DNA of 32,136 nt from Candidatus Staskawiczbacteria bacterium (lineage in GTDB: Bacteria; Patescibacteriota; Minisyncoccia; Minisyncoccales; Staskawiczbacteraceae). The position numbers were made by a program, and so were the translations under genes. The DNA is taken from NCBI GenBank assembly GCA_026395295.1, contig JAPLYZ010000007.1, positions 130,518-162,653 on the forward strand, given 5' to 3'. The notes beneath the pieces are model-generated. The model was not told the origin of the DNA, did not search any database, and saw only the letters and a list, made by a program, of their open reading frames with translations. Of the stretch, positions 21,324 to 29,370 are shown in pieces. Position 1 is the first letter of the stretch, and each line of letters begins with the position of its first letter.

Positions 21324-23459
21324 ATGAAACTTATAAACAAAAAAAAATTATTCAATATTATAAAATATCTCTTGTTTTTGTTCTTGGGAGGGTGTCTGTT
21401 GATTCTGGCGCTGTTTATTTACTATACATGGGACTTGCCTCAGCCTGAAAAATTTACGGAAACTCCTTTTATACAATCTACTAAAATTTATGACAGCACG
21501 GGCAAGGTTCTTTTATATGATATATATGGCGAAGAGAAAAGGGAAATTGTTTCTTTTGATAAAATTTCAGACAACTTAAAACATGCCGTCGTCTCGTCGG
21601 AGGACTCCAGGTTTTATCAGCATGGCGGATTAGATTTTGAGGGAATTCTGAGAGCAGTTTGGGTGGACATAACATCCCAGTCAAAAAGCCAAGGCGGATC
21701 CACAATAACTCAGCAATTAATAAGATCTGTTTATTTAACAAACCAAAAGAGCGTATCCAGAAAAATTAAGGAGATAGTTTTGAGCATAGAGTTAGAAAAC
21801 AAATATTCCAAGGATCAAATTTTTGATTGGTATCTGAACAAAATTCCTTTTGGGGAAAATGCCTATGGAGCCGAAGCTGCAAGCCAAGCATATTTTAATA
21901 AGCCCTCTTCTGATCTTTCTTTGCCTGAGGCTGCAGTCTTAACAGCTTTAATTCCGGCTCCAAGCTATTTTTCTCCTTATGGATCAAACAAGGCCGAGCT
22001 ACTCCAAAGAAAAGATATTGTTCTGGAAAAAATGCAAAAGCAGGGATATATTACAGACACGCAATTGGCGGATGCCAAAAAGGAAAAAATAAACTTTGCC
22101 AAGCCGGCATCTTCTATTAAGGCGCCAGATTTTGTAATGTATGTTAAAAAATATCTGGAAGACAAATACGGTAGCGACTATCTGAAAGAAAAAGGGTTAA
22201 GAGTTTATACCACCTTGAACTGGGACCTTCAACAATATACTGAACAGGTAATAAAAGACGCGGATAAAACAAATATCAGCAAAAACGCAAACAATGCGGC
22301 GATGGTAGTTTTAGATCCTAAAACAGGAAAAATTTTGGCGCTGGTAGGATCAAAAGATTATTTTGCCACTTCTTATCCTGTTGGATGCGACGAGAGCACA
22401 ACGAGAAATTGTTTATTTGACCCAAAATACGATGTAGCAACAATGGGGCAAAGACAGCCAGGTTCTTCTTTTAAGCCAATAGTGTATGCGACGGCGTTTA
22501 AAAAAGGTTTCACTCCCAATACTGTTCTATGGGATGTGAAAACTGAATTTAATCCTAATTGCAATCCAAATGGTAATGATATTACAGACATATATGGAAT
22601 AGACTGCTACCACCCTCAGGATTATGATGGAAAAAACAGGGGAGCCGTAACCTTGCGCACCGCTCTAGATTGCTCTCTGAACATACCCGCTGTTAAGGTT
22701 CTTTATCTGACGGGAATTGCCGATTCTCTCCAAACAGCAAGGGATTTGGGAATTACAACTCTTACCGACACCAACAATTACGGATTGTCTTTGGTTTTAG
22801 GAGGGGGTGACGTCAATTTGCTGGAAATGACCTCTGCTTACGGGGTTTTCGCTGCAGAAGGAAACTATATCCCACCAATAAGTATTTTAAAAATTACCGA
22901 TGCCGATGGAAACATTATTGAGCAAGACCAAAAACAGCCAACAAAGGTTTTGGACACTCAGGTGGCGCGACAAGTCAATAATGTTTTGTCTGACAACAAT
23001 GCAAGGTCTCCTATTTTTGGCTCTCACTCTCCGCTATACGTTCCAGGCTACCAAGTGGCTGCTAAAACTGGCACTACACAAAATTTTGTTGACGGCTGGA
23101 CTCTCGGCTACACGCCTTTTGTCGTTGTTGGCGTGTGGACAGGGAATAACAACAACTCCCCGACGAATGACGAGGGCGTGGGCATCGCGGCTCCTATGTG
23201 GAATAAAGTTATGACAAAGATTGCATCATCAAATCCAATTGAAAATTTCACCCCGCCAGATCCAATTACTAATAGAAACCCCATATTACTAGGGCAACTT
23301 CCAACGGGCGACAACCACACTATTTTATATTATGTTGATAAAAATAATCCTCTGGGTTCTCAGCCACAAGATCCGACAATCGATACTCAATACTTCTCTT
23401 GGCAGGCGGGAATAAATAATTGGATATCTTCTGGCGGCGGGACCAATATTTATCCTTAA
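21324..23459 (+). CDS. mrcA: Class A penicillin-binding protein (PBP1A type)
   Basis: This bifunctional peptidoglycan synthase is anchored by one N-terminal membrane helix (about 13-33). The glycosyltransferase (GT51) domain shows 'SSEDSRFYQHGGLDFEGILRA' (catalytic Glu93), 'GGSTITQQLIRSVYL' (124-138) and 'KIKEIVLSIELE'. The transpeptidase domain shows SxxK 'SSFK' (about 380), SxN in 'DCSLNIP', and 'KTGTT' (about 580). All catalytic motifs are intact in 711 aa. It polymerises and cross-links glycan strands outside the membrane. Monocistronic: its stop lies 10 bp from the converging dnaN stop, with no terminator between them. Confidence 0.95.
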   Translation: MKLINKKKLFNIIKYLLFLFLGGCLLILALFIYYTWDLPQPEKFTETPFIQSTKIYDSTGKVLLYDIYGEEKREIVSFDKISDNLKHAVVSSEDSRFYQHGGLDFEGILRAVWVDITSQSKSQGGSTITQQLIRSVYLTNQKSVSRKIKEIVLSIELENKYSKDQIFDWYLNKIPFGENAYGAEAASQAYFNKPSSDLSLPEAAVLTALIPAPSYFSPYGSNKAELLQRKDIVLEKMQKQGYITDTQLADAKKEKINFAKPASSIKAPDFVMYVKKYLEDKYGSDYLKEKGLRVYTTLNWDLQQYTEQVIKDADKTNISKNANNAAMVVLDPKTGKILALVGSKDYFATSYPVGCDESTTRNCLFDPKYDVATMGQRQPGSSFKPIVYATAFKKGFTPNTVLWDVKTEFNPNCNPNGNDITDIYGIDCYHPQDYDGKNRGAVTLRTALDCSLNIPAVKVLYLTGIADSLQTARDLGITTLTDTNNYGLSLVLGGGDVNLLEMTSAYGVFAAEGNYIPPISILKITDADGNIIEQDQKQPTKVLDTQVARQVNNVLSDNNARSPIFGSHSPLYVPGYQVAAKTGTTQNFVDGWTLGYTPFVVVGVWTGNNNNSPTNDEGVGIAAPMWNKVMTKIASSNPIENFTPPDPITNRNPILLGQLPTGDNHTILYYVDKNNPLGSQPQDPTIDTQYFSWQAGINNWISSGGGTNIYP

Positions 23460-23469
23460 ACACAAATTC

Positions 23470-24600
23470 TTAGGCTTGCGTTGACTTAATCGGCATCACT
23501 ACATAAATATAGCTTGCATCTCCAACCGGCCTCAACACACACGGACCCTCTTCTTTGCTTAGTTCAAATATGACCTCCGAGCTTTTTATGTTTATCAGTC
23601 CGTCCGCTAAAAATTTATGATTGAAAGATGCTTCTATCGCCTCACCTTCAATTTTAGCAGGAATACTGGATTGGCTCTCTCCAATATCCGGGTCTTGAGC
23701 AAATATCTGAACCTCTTTTCCTTCCGGGTTTATTTTTACCTTAACCTCGTTAATCTTCCCAGAAAAAAGCGATGCTGCTTTTATTTGACTCAAAAACTCG
23801 TCTCTTTTCACAACAACGTGAGTTTTAAACTTTTTGGGAATTATCTCTTCGTAATTTGGGTATTCTCCCTCAATCAACCTAGAGGTGAGTTGAATCTGCG
23901 GATGCGGAGCTTCTTTCATTGGGAATTCGAACATTGTCTGATTTGGCGAAAAATATATTTTAGTCTTACCTTCTTTATCCCCCAAAGTATTGATTATTTC
24001 TTTAGCTGGTTTCTGAGGAAGAATAAAAGAAACATCTTTTTTCACGGCCTCTTCTAAGGTAATTGTTTTTTCTGCTAAACGAAAACTGTCTGTGGCAACT
24101 ATTTTAATTATATTTTTTGAGAAAATAAAATAGATACCAGAAATTTCCGGCCTCGATTGGGAAGGCGAAGCAACGTCTGCTATTTGGGCTAACCCTTGGC
24201 AAAACTTTTTGTTTTCAACTTCAATATATTCCAGATTTTTGAATTCTGGAATTAATGGAAAATCTTCGGGATTAAATCCCTGAATTTGGTTTTTAAAACT
24301 CTTGCACTCAATAGACAGTCCTTGTTTTTTTTCTTCCAGTGTTATTTTTTCATTAGGCAGCAAAGAAACAAAGTTTGATATAAATTTAGCAGGGACAACC
24401 ACTTTGCCTTTTTTTATAATTTTAGTTAATACCCAAAGCCTTATGGCTGTTTCCAAATCTGTTGAACTTAAACTTAAAAAACTATCTTCCGTGGACAACA
24501 AAACGTTATCCAAAATCGGCAAGGATAAATTCTTCCCGACAATCTTTTCAACGATGCTTAGTCCGTTTTTTAAATTTTCTTTTAAAATTTCTACCTTCAT
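23470..24600 (-). CDS. dnaN: DNA polymerase III beta subunit (sliding clamp)
   Basis: The 376-aa protein has the three-repeat clamp layout. N-terminus 'MKVEILKENLKNGLSIVEKIVGKNLSLPILDNVLL', middle 'SPSQSRPEISGIYFIFSKNIIKIVATDSFRLAEKTI', C-terminus 'YIYVVMPIKSTQA', where the PIxL/V-type end helps form the partner-binding pocket. It tethers the polymerase to DNA. It is downstream of dnaA on the same strand, separated by the origin-like gap, and has its own promoter (TTGCGA-16-TATACT) with a leader of about 85 nt. Confidence 0.96.
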   Translation of the reverse strand: MKVEILKENLKNGLSIVEKIVGKNLSLPILDNVLLSTEDSFLSLSSTDLETAIRLWVLTKIIKKGKVVVPAKFISNFVSLLPNEKITLEEKKQGLSIECKSFKNQIQGFNPEDFPLIPEFKNLEYIEVENKKFCQGLAQIADVASPSQSRPEISGIYFIFSKNIIKIVATDSFRLAEKTITLEEAVKKDVSFILPQKPAKEIINTLGDKEGKTKIYFSPNQTMFEFPMKEAPHPQIQLTSRLIEGEYPNYEEIIPKKFKTHVVVKRDEFLSQIKAASLFSGKINEVKVKINPEGKEVQIFAQDPDIGESQSSIPAKIEGEAIEASFNHKFLADGLINIKSSEVIFELSKEEGPCVLRPVGDASYIYVVMPIKSTQA

Positions 24601-24840
24601 ATTTTTAGTTTTTAATAATATAATTTATTAATTAAATATTAATTTATTGTTATTGGTGTTCTATTTTTTTTCGTTTTTAAAAAGATAAATAAGTATAGAA
24701 AATATGTTTTTGTTCGCAAATTTTTTTGTGAAAATACTGTGGATAATTATATAGAGCGAAAAGTGCAATTTATTATATATTATTAACTCGTCTAAAATTG
24801 TTACACATTCCAGCACCCCTTATCCACCACTTTATCCACT
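24601..24840. other. Probable oriC segment between dnaN and dnaA with DnaA boxes
   Basis: The gap is very AT-rich and holds a perfect DnaA box (TTATCCACA read on the minus strand, 24739-24747). Two near-perfect plus-strand boxes follow, TTATCCACC (24820-24828) and TTATCCACT (24832-24840), the last overlapping the dnaA stop. Between them, 24748-24786 is an almost pure A/T stretch suited to duplex unwinding. The gene order dnaN-dnaA-(gap)-rpmH-rnpA-yidC is the classic origin neighbourhood. The segment also contains the dnaN promoter. Confidence 0.75.
24692..24719 (-). promoter_or_regulatory. Promoter of dnaN
   Basis: Minus-strand TTGCGA (24714-24719), 16-bp spacer, TATACT (24692-24697). It sits inside the origin gap, 20 bp from the perfect DnaA box. 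Confidence 0.6.
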
Positions 24841-26223
24841 GTATATTTTCTGTTTTATTAAATTTAATTCTTCGGTTAATTTGTTGTTTTCTTCGTTTTC
24901 TTGCAATATCTTTTTATAGGCGTAGATGGCAGTTGTGTGGTCTTTACCGCCGAACTTTCTGGCTATGGCGGGGAAAGAATATTTTAATTCCTTCCTTAAT
25001 AAAAACATAGCGACCTGCCTGGGCTTTACAATTTCCTTGCGTCTTGTGGGGTCAAACAAATTTTTCTCTTCTAGGTTATAAAATTTGGCGACCGTTTCTA
25101 TAATTTTTTTGTAATTTGCCACGTCAAAAGGAGAAAAAATAAATCCTTTAAGTAGTTTTTTAACAGCCTCTATGTTTAACTCTTGGTTAAGCTTGTCACA
25201 AATTAATATTTTATTTAAAGCCCCCTCTAACTCTCTTATATTTTTTTTGACATTGGTGGCTATATAATCTAAAACTTCTTCCGGAAGATTCATGTTTTTT
25301 TCCTGGAGCTTGGTTTTTAAAATGACCAACCTTGTTTCGTAATCGGGCAAGCTTACATCGGCTATCATCCCGCCCTCAAATCTTGATTTTAGCCTTTCTT
25401 CCAATTCTGCAATTGCATTTGGTGGTCTGTCTGAAGAAAGAATAATTTGCTTGTTTTTCTCGTATAAAGAATTAAAAACATGGAAAAACTCTTCTTGACT
25501 CTTATTTTTTCCGGCTATGAATTGTATGTCGTCCAAAATCAAAACATCTATAGGAGCTAAGCTGGCCTTGAAAGCCTCCATGCTATTTGTCCTTATCGCT
25601 GAAACAATACCGGAAACAAATTTTTCAGAGGAAATGTATTTAACCTTTTTCTTTTTTTGTTCATCGCTTATTTTATTGCCTATAGCCTGTATCAGGTGTG
25701 TTTTTCCTAAACCCGTTCCCCCATAAATGAACAACGGGTTATAAGTGAAACCGGGGCTGTCTGCCACGGCCAGGGCCGCTGCATGAGCCAACTCATTAAA
25801 AGATCCAACCACAAAACTAGTGAATGTGTACCGCGGGTTGAGATTTGTGTCTTTGTTTATTTTAAATTCTTCGAACCTTAGTTGAGCCTCTTCTTGTCTT
25901 TGGGTATTAGAAGACGAAGTGGAGTTTATCCCGTCAATTGTTTTTGGCAGAACGTTTTTTGGGGCGCCGTTTGCGTCTTGCGGTTTTATCACAAATTCCA
26001 GCTCTTTTATAGAGTCGTCTATATCGTGGAGCGTCTTTAAAATTAGTTTATTGTACTTATTGCTCAACCACTCTTTTGAAAAAGCATTCGGAACAGAAAT
26101 TATTATTTTCTCGCTATTTTTTGAAATAATTTCTGTGTTTTGAAACCACGTAGCAAAATTTGCCTTGGAGATGTGGAATTGCATTTGGGCTAAAACCGAT
26201 TGCCAAAGTTCCAAATTGTTCAT
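24832..26223 (-). CDS. dnaA: Chromosomal replication initiator DnaA
   Basis: The 463-aa protein has the full four-domain order: N-terminal interaction domain ('LWQSVLAQMQFHISKANFATWFQNTEII'), a short linker, AAA+ ATPase with Walker A 'GGTGLGKTHLIQAIGN', Walker B 'IDVLILDDIQFIAGK' and arginine finger region 'LKSRFEGGM', then the DNA-binding domain with the DnaA signature 'GGKDHTTAIYAYKKI'. It binds the DnaA boxes on both sides of its own gene and opens the origin. Promoter TTGACA-18-TAAAAT lies upstream, 34 bp from a perfect DnaA box, so autoregulation is plausible. Confidence 0.98.
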   Translation of the reverse strand: MNNLELWQSVLAQMQFHISKANFATWFQNTEIISKNSEKIIISVPNAFSKEWLSNKYNKLILKTLHDIDDSIKELEFVIKPQDANGAPKNVLPKTIDGINSTSSSNTQRQEEAQLRFEEFKINKDTNLNPRYTFTSFVVGSFNELAHAAALAVADSPGFTYNPLFIYGGTGLGKTHLIQAIGNKISDEQKKKKVKYISSEKFVSGIVSAIRTNSMEAFKASLAPIDVLILDDIQFIAGKNKSQEEFFHVFNSLYEKNKQIILSSDRPPNAIAELEERLKSRFEGGMIADVSLPDYETRLVILKTKLQEKNMNLPEEVLDYIATNVKKNIRELEGALNKILICDKLNQELNIEAVKKLLKGFIFSPFDVANYKKIIETVAKFYNLEEKNLFDPTRRKEIVKPRQVAMFLLRKELKYSFPAIARKFGGKDHTTAIYAYKKILQENEENNKLTEELNLIKQKIYSG

Positions 26224-26250
26224 ATTGATTTATAATTTATCGTATAAGAT

Positions 26251-26280
26251 ATTTTAGTTCTATTTTATGCTTCGTGTCAA
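26251..26280 (-). promoter_or_regulatory. Promoter of dnaA
   Basis: Minus-strand TTGACA (26275-26280), 18-bp spacer, TAAAAT (26251-26256). Predicted +1 about 26244, a leader of about 21 nt. Confidence 0.65.
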
Positions 26281-26313
26281 ATGAGAGCAGGAGAAAAAGA
26301 AGTGTTATTAACC

Positions 26314-26322
26314 TGTGGATAA
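26314..26322 (-). promoter_or_regulatory. DnaA box between dnaA and rpmH
   Basis: TGTGGATAA on the plus strand, the perfect TTATCCACA consensus on the minus strand. It lies between the divergent dnaA and rpmH promoters, so it may serve in origin function, in dnaA autoregulation, or in both. Confidence 0.75.
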
Positions 26323-26365
26323 CTTGTGTGATTTGTTTTTAAGAGAGACGCACAATGAAACAAAT

Positions 26366-26394
26366 TTGACGAAGGTGCTTTTTTAAGCTATACT
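26366..26394 (+). promoter_or_regulatory. Promoter of the rpmH-rnpA-yidC-khpB operon
   Basis: TTGACG (26366-26371), 17-bp spacer, TATACT (26389-26394). Predicted +1 about 26401, a leader of 30 nt before rpmH. Confidence 0.75.
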
Positions 26395-26430
26395 GGTTAT
26401 ATTATTCGTTAATTAAATTAATATACTATT

Positions 26431-26565
26431 ATGAGCTTAACATATAATCCAAAAAAGAAAAAACGAGCCAGAACTCACGGCTTTTTGAGAAGAAGTAAAA
26501 CAAAAACAGGCAGACAAGTGATGCAAAAAAGGAGAAGAAAAGGCAGGGCGAAGCTAAGTGTATAA
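26431..26565 (+). CDS. rpmH: 50S ribosomal protein L34 (bL34), absent from ORF track
   Basis: The 44-codon ORF begins 'MSLTYNPKKKKRARTHGFLRR' and ends 'KRRRKGRAKLSV', the standard L34 pattern ('RTHGF', 'GRxVxxxRRxKGR'). It is too short for the supplied track. First gene of the classic rpmH-rnpA-yidC-khpB operon. rnpA begins 8 bp after its stop. Confidence 0.97.
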   Translation: MSLTYNPKKKKRARTHGFLRRSKTKTGRQVMQKRRRKGRAKLSV

Positions 26566-26572
26566 AATAAGT

Positions 26573-26935
26573 ATGTTGCCAAAAGCTAACAGAATAAAAA
26601 AGAAAAAAGATTTTGAGATAATTTTTAAGGACTCCAAGGGCTTTAAAAGCAGTATTCTTATTTTTAGGGTGAGAAAAAACAACTTGGGTTTGAATAGGTT
26701 TGGGTTTGTAGTGAGTCAAAAGGTATCAAAAAGGGCCGTAATCAGGAATAAGGTTAGAAGAAGGCTGTCTGATATGGCAAAAGCTGAAATGGGGATTATA
26801 AAAGCGGGCATAGATATAGTGATGATTGCCCTGCCGGGAATAGAAAAAAAGGAATTTGGAGAGGTAAAAGAAATAATAAAAGAGTCCCTGTCTAATATGG
26901 GGCTAATTAATAAAAACAAACCGATAAATGTTTGA
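26573..26935 (+). CDS. rnpA: Ribonuclease P protein component
   Basis: Basic 120-aa protein with 'MLPKANRIKKKKDFEIIFK' and the RNR-type RNA-binding signature 'FGFVVSQKVSKRAVIRNKVRRRLSD'. It assists the RNase P RNA in cutting tRNA 5' leaders. The ATG at 26573 is preferred to the track's GTG at 26558, which lies inside rpmH. It ends with TGA overlapping the yidC start, proof that TGA is a stop codon here. The RNase P RNA gene itself is not in the window. Confidence 0.95.
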   Translation: MLPKANRIKKKKDFEIIFKDSKGFKSSILIFRVRKNNLGLNRFGFVVSQKVSKRAVIRNKVRRRLSDMAKAEMGIIKAGIDIVMIALPGIEKKEFGEVKEIIKESLSNMGLINKNKPINV

Positions 26936-27671
26936 ATCTTTAGCAAGTTTTTTTTATATCATATTATACCAGCCGCTGTTTAACCTTCTTGTTCTCCTAT
27001 ACAATTATATTCCGGGCCGCGATTTTGGTCTGGCTATTATTTTTTTGACGCTTATTATAAAGACTATTTTATTTCCCACGTCGGTAAAAGCTGTTAACTC
27101 CCAAAGGAATCTCCAGAAACTGCAGCCGTTAATGAAAGAAATACAGGATAAATATAAAAATGATAAGGAGAAACAGGCGAAAGAAACCTTAGAACTTTAC
27201 AAAAGAGAGAAAATAAACCCATTTTCAGGTTTGTTTCTGGCTTTAATACAATTACCAATTCTTATAGCTTTATATCAAGTTTTTTGGGAAGGGTTGAATC
27301 CGAAAAAACTATCAACTCTCTACGGTTTTGTTCTCAATCCCGGGCAGATAAATCCTTTCTTTTTCCATATCGTGGACCTTTCGAAACCGAATTTGGTTTT
27401 TGCAATTCTGGCGGGCCTTCTGCAATATTTTCAAACGAAAATGTTGCTCCCCGGTAAAAACCAGAAAGACGATAATAAAGGGAAAGGAGCAGACTTTTCG
27501 CAAATAATGCAAAAGCAAACGCTTTATTTTTTTCCTGTGTTTACAGTCATAATATTGTTGAACTTGCCGTCTGCGCTGGGGTTATACTGGATAATTAGCG
27601 GGCTGTTCTCCATAATTCAGCAATACATAATTTTCAAAAAGAATGAGCAAATAGAAAAAGCTAAAAATTAA
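26928..27671 (+). CDS. yidC: Membrane protein insertase YidC (short, Oxa1-like)
   Basis: The 247-aa protein lacks the large periplasmic domain of enterobacterial YidC and resembles the Gram-positive SpoIIIJ form. Conserved core: 'GLAIIFLTLIIKTILFPTSVKAVNSQRNLQKLQPLMKEIQDKYK' (first core helix and cytoplasmic coiled-coil hairpin), 'LIQLPILIALYQVFW', and the final helices 'YFFPVFTVIILLNLPSALGLYWIISGLFSIIQQYII'. The basic residue in the hydrophilic groove, usually Arg, appears as Lys in 'LIIKTILFP'. It inserts small or pilin-like membrane proteins such as those encoded downstream. Overlaps rnpA by 8 bp. Confidence 0.95.
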   Translation: MFESLASFFYIILYQPLFNLLVLLYNYIPGRDFGLAIIFLTLIIKTILFPTSVKAVNSQRNLQKLQPLMKEIQDKYKNDKEKQAKETLELYKREKINPFSGLFLALIQLPILIALYQVFWEGLNPKKLSTLYGFVLNPGQINPFFFHIVDLSKPNLVFAILAGLLQYFQTKMLLPGKNQKDDNKGKGADFSQIMQKQTLYFFPVFTVIILLNLPSALGLYWIISGLFSIIQQYIIFKKNEQIEKAKN

Positions 27672-27676
27672 TTAGT

Positions 27677-28186
27677 ATGATGGAACAAGACCAAATAAAT
27701 AAAATTGAAGAAACGATAAAAGAATTTTTTGAAAAAATGACGATAGATGTCTCTAGAATAGAGGTCAGCTTGTCTGCGATTGAAAAAAGAACTCCGGAAC
27801 ATCCGGGGATCGAAGCCCCAGAAAAAATGGACGTTGTTAATTTGGACATAAAGTTAGATGAACCCCAAATTTTAATCGGTCAACAAGGGCAGACACTTTT
27901 TGAAACTCAGCGCATTTTAAGGGCAATCTTAAGCAGGAAGACCGGGAAAATTTTCTATCTTAATTTAGATATTAACGATTATAAAAAGCAAAAAATGGAA
28001 TATTTAAAAGATATGGCGAGAGAATTGGCGGATCAAGTTTCCTTAACCAAGGAAGAAAAGGTGCTCTCTTCAATGTCATCTTATGAGAGAAGAGTTATAC
28101 ATTCAGAATTGGCGCAAAGAACAGATGTATCTACAGAAAGCAGAGGAGACGGTCAAGATAGGTATGTGGTAATAAAACCCCGTTAA
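27677..28186 (+). CDS. khpB: KH-R3H RNA-binding protein KhpB (Jag)
   Basis: The 169-aa protein has a KH-like central domain ('PQILIGQQGQTLFETQRILRAIL', carrying the GxxG-type loop) and a C-terminal R3H domain ('MSSYERRVIHSELAQRTDVSTESRGDGQDRYVVIKPR'). The N-terminal Jag_N domain of firmicute homologues is replaced by a short acidic segment. With KhpA, KhpB binds many transcripts and affects cell elongation in other bacteria. It is the last gene of the rpmH operon, as is usual. Its TAA shares bases with the stop of the converging gene. Confidence 0.93.
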   Translation: MMEQDQINKIEETIKEFFEKMTIDVSRIEVSLSAIEKRTPEHPGIEAPEKMDVVNLDIKLDEPQILIGQQGQTLFETQRILRAILSRKTGKIFYLNLDINDYKKQKMEYLKDMARELADQVSLTKEEKVLSSMSSYERRVIHSELAQRTDVSTESRGDGQDRYVVIKPR

Positions 28187-29370
28187 GGTACTTTTTTAAT
28201 TGGGAGAATAATAACGTAATTAGGGACTACCCCTCCGTTATTTTTTATTTTTTCCCATTTTATTTGTTGAGGACCTATTCTATTTATGTCGTCAACCGTA
28301 GGAAAAGCCTGGCATGAGGTCCATGGTCCCGAAGAGCTATCTTGCGGTCCCATGTAAACGAGCAGAACCAGATAATTTCCATTTATTATTATAGAAGAGA
28401 TATTTTCTCCCGCCAAAGATGGCGGAGTTCTGTTGCTACATTTCCCGCTGTTGTCGTATTTGGCGCAGTCCTGTTCTTCTTCGGGAACGTTCTGGAATTT
28501 CAAGTCGTCCAATTTTTTGGCGCCGTTGATTTGCGAGTTTTCGATTTTATAATATCCCCCGCTATGTTCTTTGCAATAGGCTATTGTGTCTGGAAGCTGC
28601 CCGCTGATTTGGTTATTGAAACAAGATTTGCGGAAGAAATATATTCCGTCGCCATTGGGGCTTAAATCATATTCATTTACAGAGGCTGATGCCGCGAAAG
28701 GGCTCACCGATTGGCAGGCCTGGTTAGGATTAAGATATTGGCACTTTCCTTGGAGATTTATAGCGTCATATAAAATTGATATATAATATGCTTGTTCGTC
28801 GGGGTTTTGTATAGTGCCCACAGAGTTTATTTTGTTTTTTAGCTGGGCCAAGTCAGGGACATCTGCCGTATAGGGTTGCGCCCTGTTATCAGGACAGCCC
28901 GCAGTCTTGTAAAAATAAACGCCAGCAGGCTTTTGCGCAACCGGCGGAGGAGGAACCGGTGTAGGCTGATTAATATTCAAAATGCTTAATTGAGGATTTA
29001 TAGTTGTTATAATTAAATATGTTAACGCCAAAATGAGCAATCCGGAAATTGCTCCGGAAAATCTATCTTTGGCGCCACTGTGCATTTCCACGCTTATAGG
29101 AGATAGAAAATACATTACCCCTGCTATAATCAGCGAAACAAACACAGCCAAAAACCCCAAAAACATTCCGCCATTGAATAAGTATTTTACATAACTTGGC
29201 AGTGTTAAATTTACTTCAGTGTTTATGTTTTGCCCGGATATTATGGGATATTGTATTTCTAAGCCGGCTGCAAAAATTTTATTTGTTGGATAACAAAAAA
29301 AACTAATACACAAGCACAACAAAAAACATAATCCAATAAAGATAAATTTTTTATTTGTTGTTTCAATCAT
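28183..29370 (-). CDS. T4SS_pilin-like membrane protein with large Cys-containing C-terminal domain (paralogue 2)
   Basis: The 395-aa product begins with a signal-like helix (about 8-34). Two membrane helices flank a short loop (about 66-88 and 106-126, 'VKYLFNGGMFLGFLAVFVSLIIAGVMYFL' and 'SGAISGLLILALTYLIITTINPQL'). The 'AKDRFSGAISGL..ILALTYLIITTINP' block is the signature of the VirB2/TrbC-like T4SS_pilin family common in Patescibacteria. Unlike a bare pilin, it carries a proline linker and a further 260 residues with paired cysteines ('TAGCPDN', 'GKCQYLNPNQACQSV', 'DCAKYDNSGKCSN') of unknown fold. Start and stop overlap the preceding paralogue (TAATG), so they are translationally coupled. 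Function uncertain: secretion apparatus or surface structure. Confidence 0.75.
   Translation of the reverse strand: MIETTNKKFIFIGLCFLLCLCISFFCYPTNKIFAAGLEIQYPIISGQNINTEVNLTLPSYVKYLFNGGMFLGFLAVFVSLIIAGVMYFLSPISVEMHSGAKDRFSGAISGLLILALTYLIITTINPQLSILNINQPTPVPPPPVAQKPAGVYFYKTAGCPDNRAQPYTADVPDLAQLKNKINSVGTIQNPDEQAYYISILYDAINLQGKCQYLNPNQACQSVSPFAASASVNEYDLSPNGDGIYFFRKSCFNNQISGQLPDTIAYCKEHSGGYYKIENSQINGAKKLDDLKFQNVPEEEQDCAKYDNSGKCSNRTPPSLAGENISSIIINGNYLVLLVYMGPQDSSSGPWTSCQAFPTVDDINRIGPQQIKWEKIKNNGGVVPNYVIILPIKKVP

Noticed and set aside
21062-21448. 128-aa plus-strand ORF over the acidic gene
   Set aside because: It is an out-of-frame reading of GAY-codon repeats that runs through a strong terminator into the PBP gene.
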